Shown one piece after another: positions 22,122 to 23,672 of a stretch of DNA of 23,672 nt. A program made the position numbers and the translations under genes. This DNA comes from a virus. The notes under the pieces were generated by a model. The model saw only the letters and a program-made list of their open reading frames with translations, had not been told where the DNA came from and did no database searches. Location: positions 1 through 23,672 of the IMG/VR virus record IMGVR_UViG_3300042731_003022. The stretch is one strand, 5' to 3'. Numbering within the stretch: position 1 is the stretch's first letter; every line of letters begins with the position of its first letter.

Positions 22122-23672
22122 TGGCTACGGTATATGAAACAATACAGGATCTAGGAAAGATAATAACTGATGCTGTTACAGCAGGAAACAGTAATAACAT
22201 TCCTGCAAGAAGTATAAGAAAAACACTTATAAAAGTTGCAACAGGACAGTATAGAGAAGTTCTTCCAATTATTGTTCCGGCAGAATGTTGCATAATGGGC
22301 GACGAACTACGTGCAGTTAATGTACAGCCGCGTAAGTCAACAAACAGCACACTGACTGCAAGAAGTGATTACAAATACACAAGCAAAGCTCTTGAAAGAT
22401 TAGAAAAAGTTGTAGGTAACGTATCCGCCGGTTTAACTATGACTCCTACAACAGGAAACACACTTACTCAAACAGTAGCATATCCATACGCAGAAACTCC
22501 TCAAGTATGGGAAGGTGTTACTCGTCAAATGCGTGGTATAAGAAGAAGCATAGATGCACAACTAGGTGAGAAACTTTATGCAGAATTACCAAAAGCATGG
22601 GATATGACAAATACCAATGCTGGTAGAGGTCGTGATCTGTTTTTGCTAAACAGAGAATTTATTAAAGCTGAAACAACAGCATACATTGATGAAAATTATC
22701 CAAATCTATATTATGGAAGAACAAAATGTAAGCAAGATATTGGATTTTTGCTAGACGCAGTTGCATACGATTTAACATATGGCGGTAACTGGCAAAGCGT
22801 TATTGCAGGCGAAGCATATTACACAGGAACACAATTAAACATACCTGCAGACTCCAAAGCGGCAACTTTAGCGGCGTATGCTTTCCTAAAGCAGTTGGTG
22901 CAAACTGTACAGCGTAACATCACTGTTACTCCTTTACTACAAACTGACGTTGCCCAGATTGCTGGCACAGGTGGAACTGCAAGTGAATCAACTACAATTG
23001 GTAATTTGTTTGATGATATTATTGATATAATTGATAATGGTATAGGCACTGTATCAATTGTTTATCCTAGCGTTGCAAATACAAACACACTTACATTCGC
23101 AGATTCAAATGCTATAGACACAAACAAAGCACAAGTTGGTAAAGATACAATTGACTTTATAAACCTAAACTTTGGTAGCTTTAAATATGATTCAGGTATT
23201 TGTCGCAGAGATTTAGAAATACTATTTGAAGGCGCACAAAATGATGTGCTTACTGGTTCAAACTATCTAGCACTACAAGCAGGTAGAGCGTATCAAAGAG
23301 GCACAAGTGCTTACTTACTTGGCGCACAAAAAACACAAACAGTTGGAGCGATCAGAAAAGCAAGAGACGAAATTATAGACGATTTGACTGATGCTACTTA
23401 TATAACTAGAACACGTACTTTCTTTAATGAAGTAATTGATATTATTCAAAATGGCAGAAATGCGGCCAATACAGCAAGTTATCCTTCATACAATTCAGCA
23501 CAAGATAAGCAAGATGCAATGACTAACTTGACTGCAAACAAAGTGTTCATTGAAGATGATGTAATACAATATGTAGAAAATACTTACAACAACCCCCCAG
23601 GTAGTTTTGTCTACAATTCAGAAAGATTAAGAAAATATGTTGGCGATGCTGTAGAAGGTATGGCATTTGATA
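22121..23672 (+). CDS. Beta-helix/helical-repeat fibre protein, 3'-truncated by window edge
   Basis: The frame is open from the ATG in the TAATG overlap to the last base (517 codons). Residues about 27-70 (LIKVATGQYREVLPIIVPAE, CCIMGDELRA) match the beta-helix interior of the 14244 product (TKVAVAAGNFEEIGPISIPA, VMGDELRA). Three copies of a helical module follow: LNREFI to CKQDIGFLLDAVAYDLTYGGN (bases about 22640-22830), DTIDFI to CRRDLEILFEGAQNDVLTGSN (23114-23305), and KVFIEDDVIQYV to LRKYVGDAVEG (23525 to the end). It is probably the downstream half of a split adhesin, translated by coupling to the 19869 gene. The C-terminal domains lie outside the window. Confidence 0.87.
   Translation, partial: MATVYETIQDLGKIITDAVTAGNSNNIPARSIRKTLIKVATGQYREVLPIIVPAECCIMGDELRAVNVQPRKSTNSTLTARSDYKYTSKALERLEKVVGNVSAGLTMTPTTGNTLTQTVAYPYAETPQVWEGVTRQMRGIRRSIDAQLGEKLYAELPKAWDMTNTNAGRGRDLFLLNREFIKAETTAYIDENYPNLYYGRTKCKQDIGFLLDAVAYDLTYGGNWQSVIAGEAYYTGTQLNIPADSKAATLAAYAFLKQLVQTVQRNITVTPLLQTDVAQIAGTGGTASESTTIGNLFDDIIDIIDNGIGTVSIVYPSVANTNTLTFADSNAIDTNKAQVGKDTIDFINLNFGSFKYDSGICRRDLEILFEGAQNDVLTGSNYLALQAGRAYQRGTSAYLLGAQKTQTVGAIRKARDEIIDDLTDATYITRTRTFFNEVIDIIQNGRNAANTASYPSYNSAQDKQDAMTNLTANKVFIEDDVIQYVENTYNNPPGSFVYNSERLRKYVGDAVEGMAFD

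Noticed and set aside
22091-22123. Programmed -1 frameshift joining the 19869 and 22121 genes
   Set aside because: The downstream frame is open from 22091, but there is no X-XXY-YYZ slippery heptamer and no clear downstream stimulator; TAATG coupling explains the arrangement.

Overview
The window reads as part of a marine T4-like myovirus genome (order Caudoviricetes; cyanophage or pelagimyophage type). The DNA is AT-rich. The left end carries the T4-type head genes 22 (scaffold, cut by the window edge) and 23 (major capsid protein), with the gp23 signature VGVQPM(T/S)GP. Next comes a speD-like gene and then a very long run of same-strand structural genes of the kind found in tail-fibre/adhesin clusters of marine T4-like phages. 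T4-type late promoter motifs ([T/G/A]ATAAATA) precede five transcription units. The glutamine-riboswitch-like element is of the class typical of marine cyanobacteria and their phages, which leans toward a cyanophage. A SAR11 phage cannot be excluded from sequence alone.

Layout. (1) 2-2189: gene 22 and gene 23, closed by a strong intrinsic terminator at 2209-2237. (2) 2273-3311: a compact regulatory island. It holds a late promoter almost touching a speD-like start codon, a glutamine-riboswitch-like aptamer ahead of a 50-residue very basic peptide, and a sigma70-type promoter with a 17-bp spacer. That promoter drives a free-standing, highly structured RNA of about 260 nt ending in a perfect 13-bp terminator hairpin. 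A second late promoter follows immediately, with a three-hairpin leader. (3) 3312-6082: five small to medium genes, closely packed or overlapping (TAATG), encoding beta-rich virion proteins. (4) 6111-9506 and 9653-13465: two giant paralogous tail-fibre/spike proteins (1131 and 1270 aa) with the same N-terminus, a right-handed beta-helix domain and the same repeat modules. The second has its own 116-nt structured leader with a possible pseudoknot. (5) 13476-14242: two small virion genes. (6) 14244-19832: an 1862-aa mosaic protein with seven CBM5/12-like modules, a beta-helix, and a beta-propeller with Asp-box motifs. (7) 19869 to the end: a 750-aa protein with another seven CBM5/12-like modules, ending in a Gly-rich tail inside a beta-helix-like domain. 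It overlaps by one base a downstream gene, open at the window edge, that appears to carry the rest of that domain.

Functionally, the left part builds the capsid shell. The middle and right part probably build host-recognition appendages from a limited set of reusable modules: the SN-DLELR-NGTG repeat, the PKGT-AQRP/RYNT module, the D-GNFR-GELF module, the CBM-like repeat and the FI-C-D helical repeat. Late promoters would co-express them with the head genes. The sigma70-driven RNA and the riboswitch-controlled peptide are the exceptions: they look like host-polymerase-transcribed, possibly early, regulators embedded in late territory. The only stretch longer than 300 bases without a protein gene is 2889-3311, and it is filled by that RNA gene and the following leader. 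I saw no tRNA genes, CRISPR arrays, insertion sequences or integration sites.
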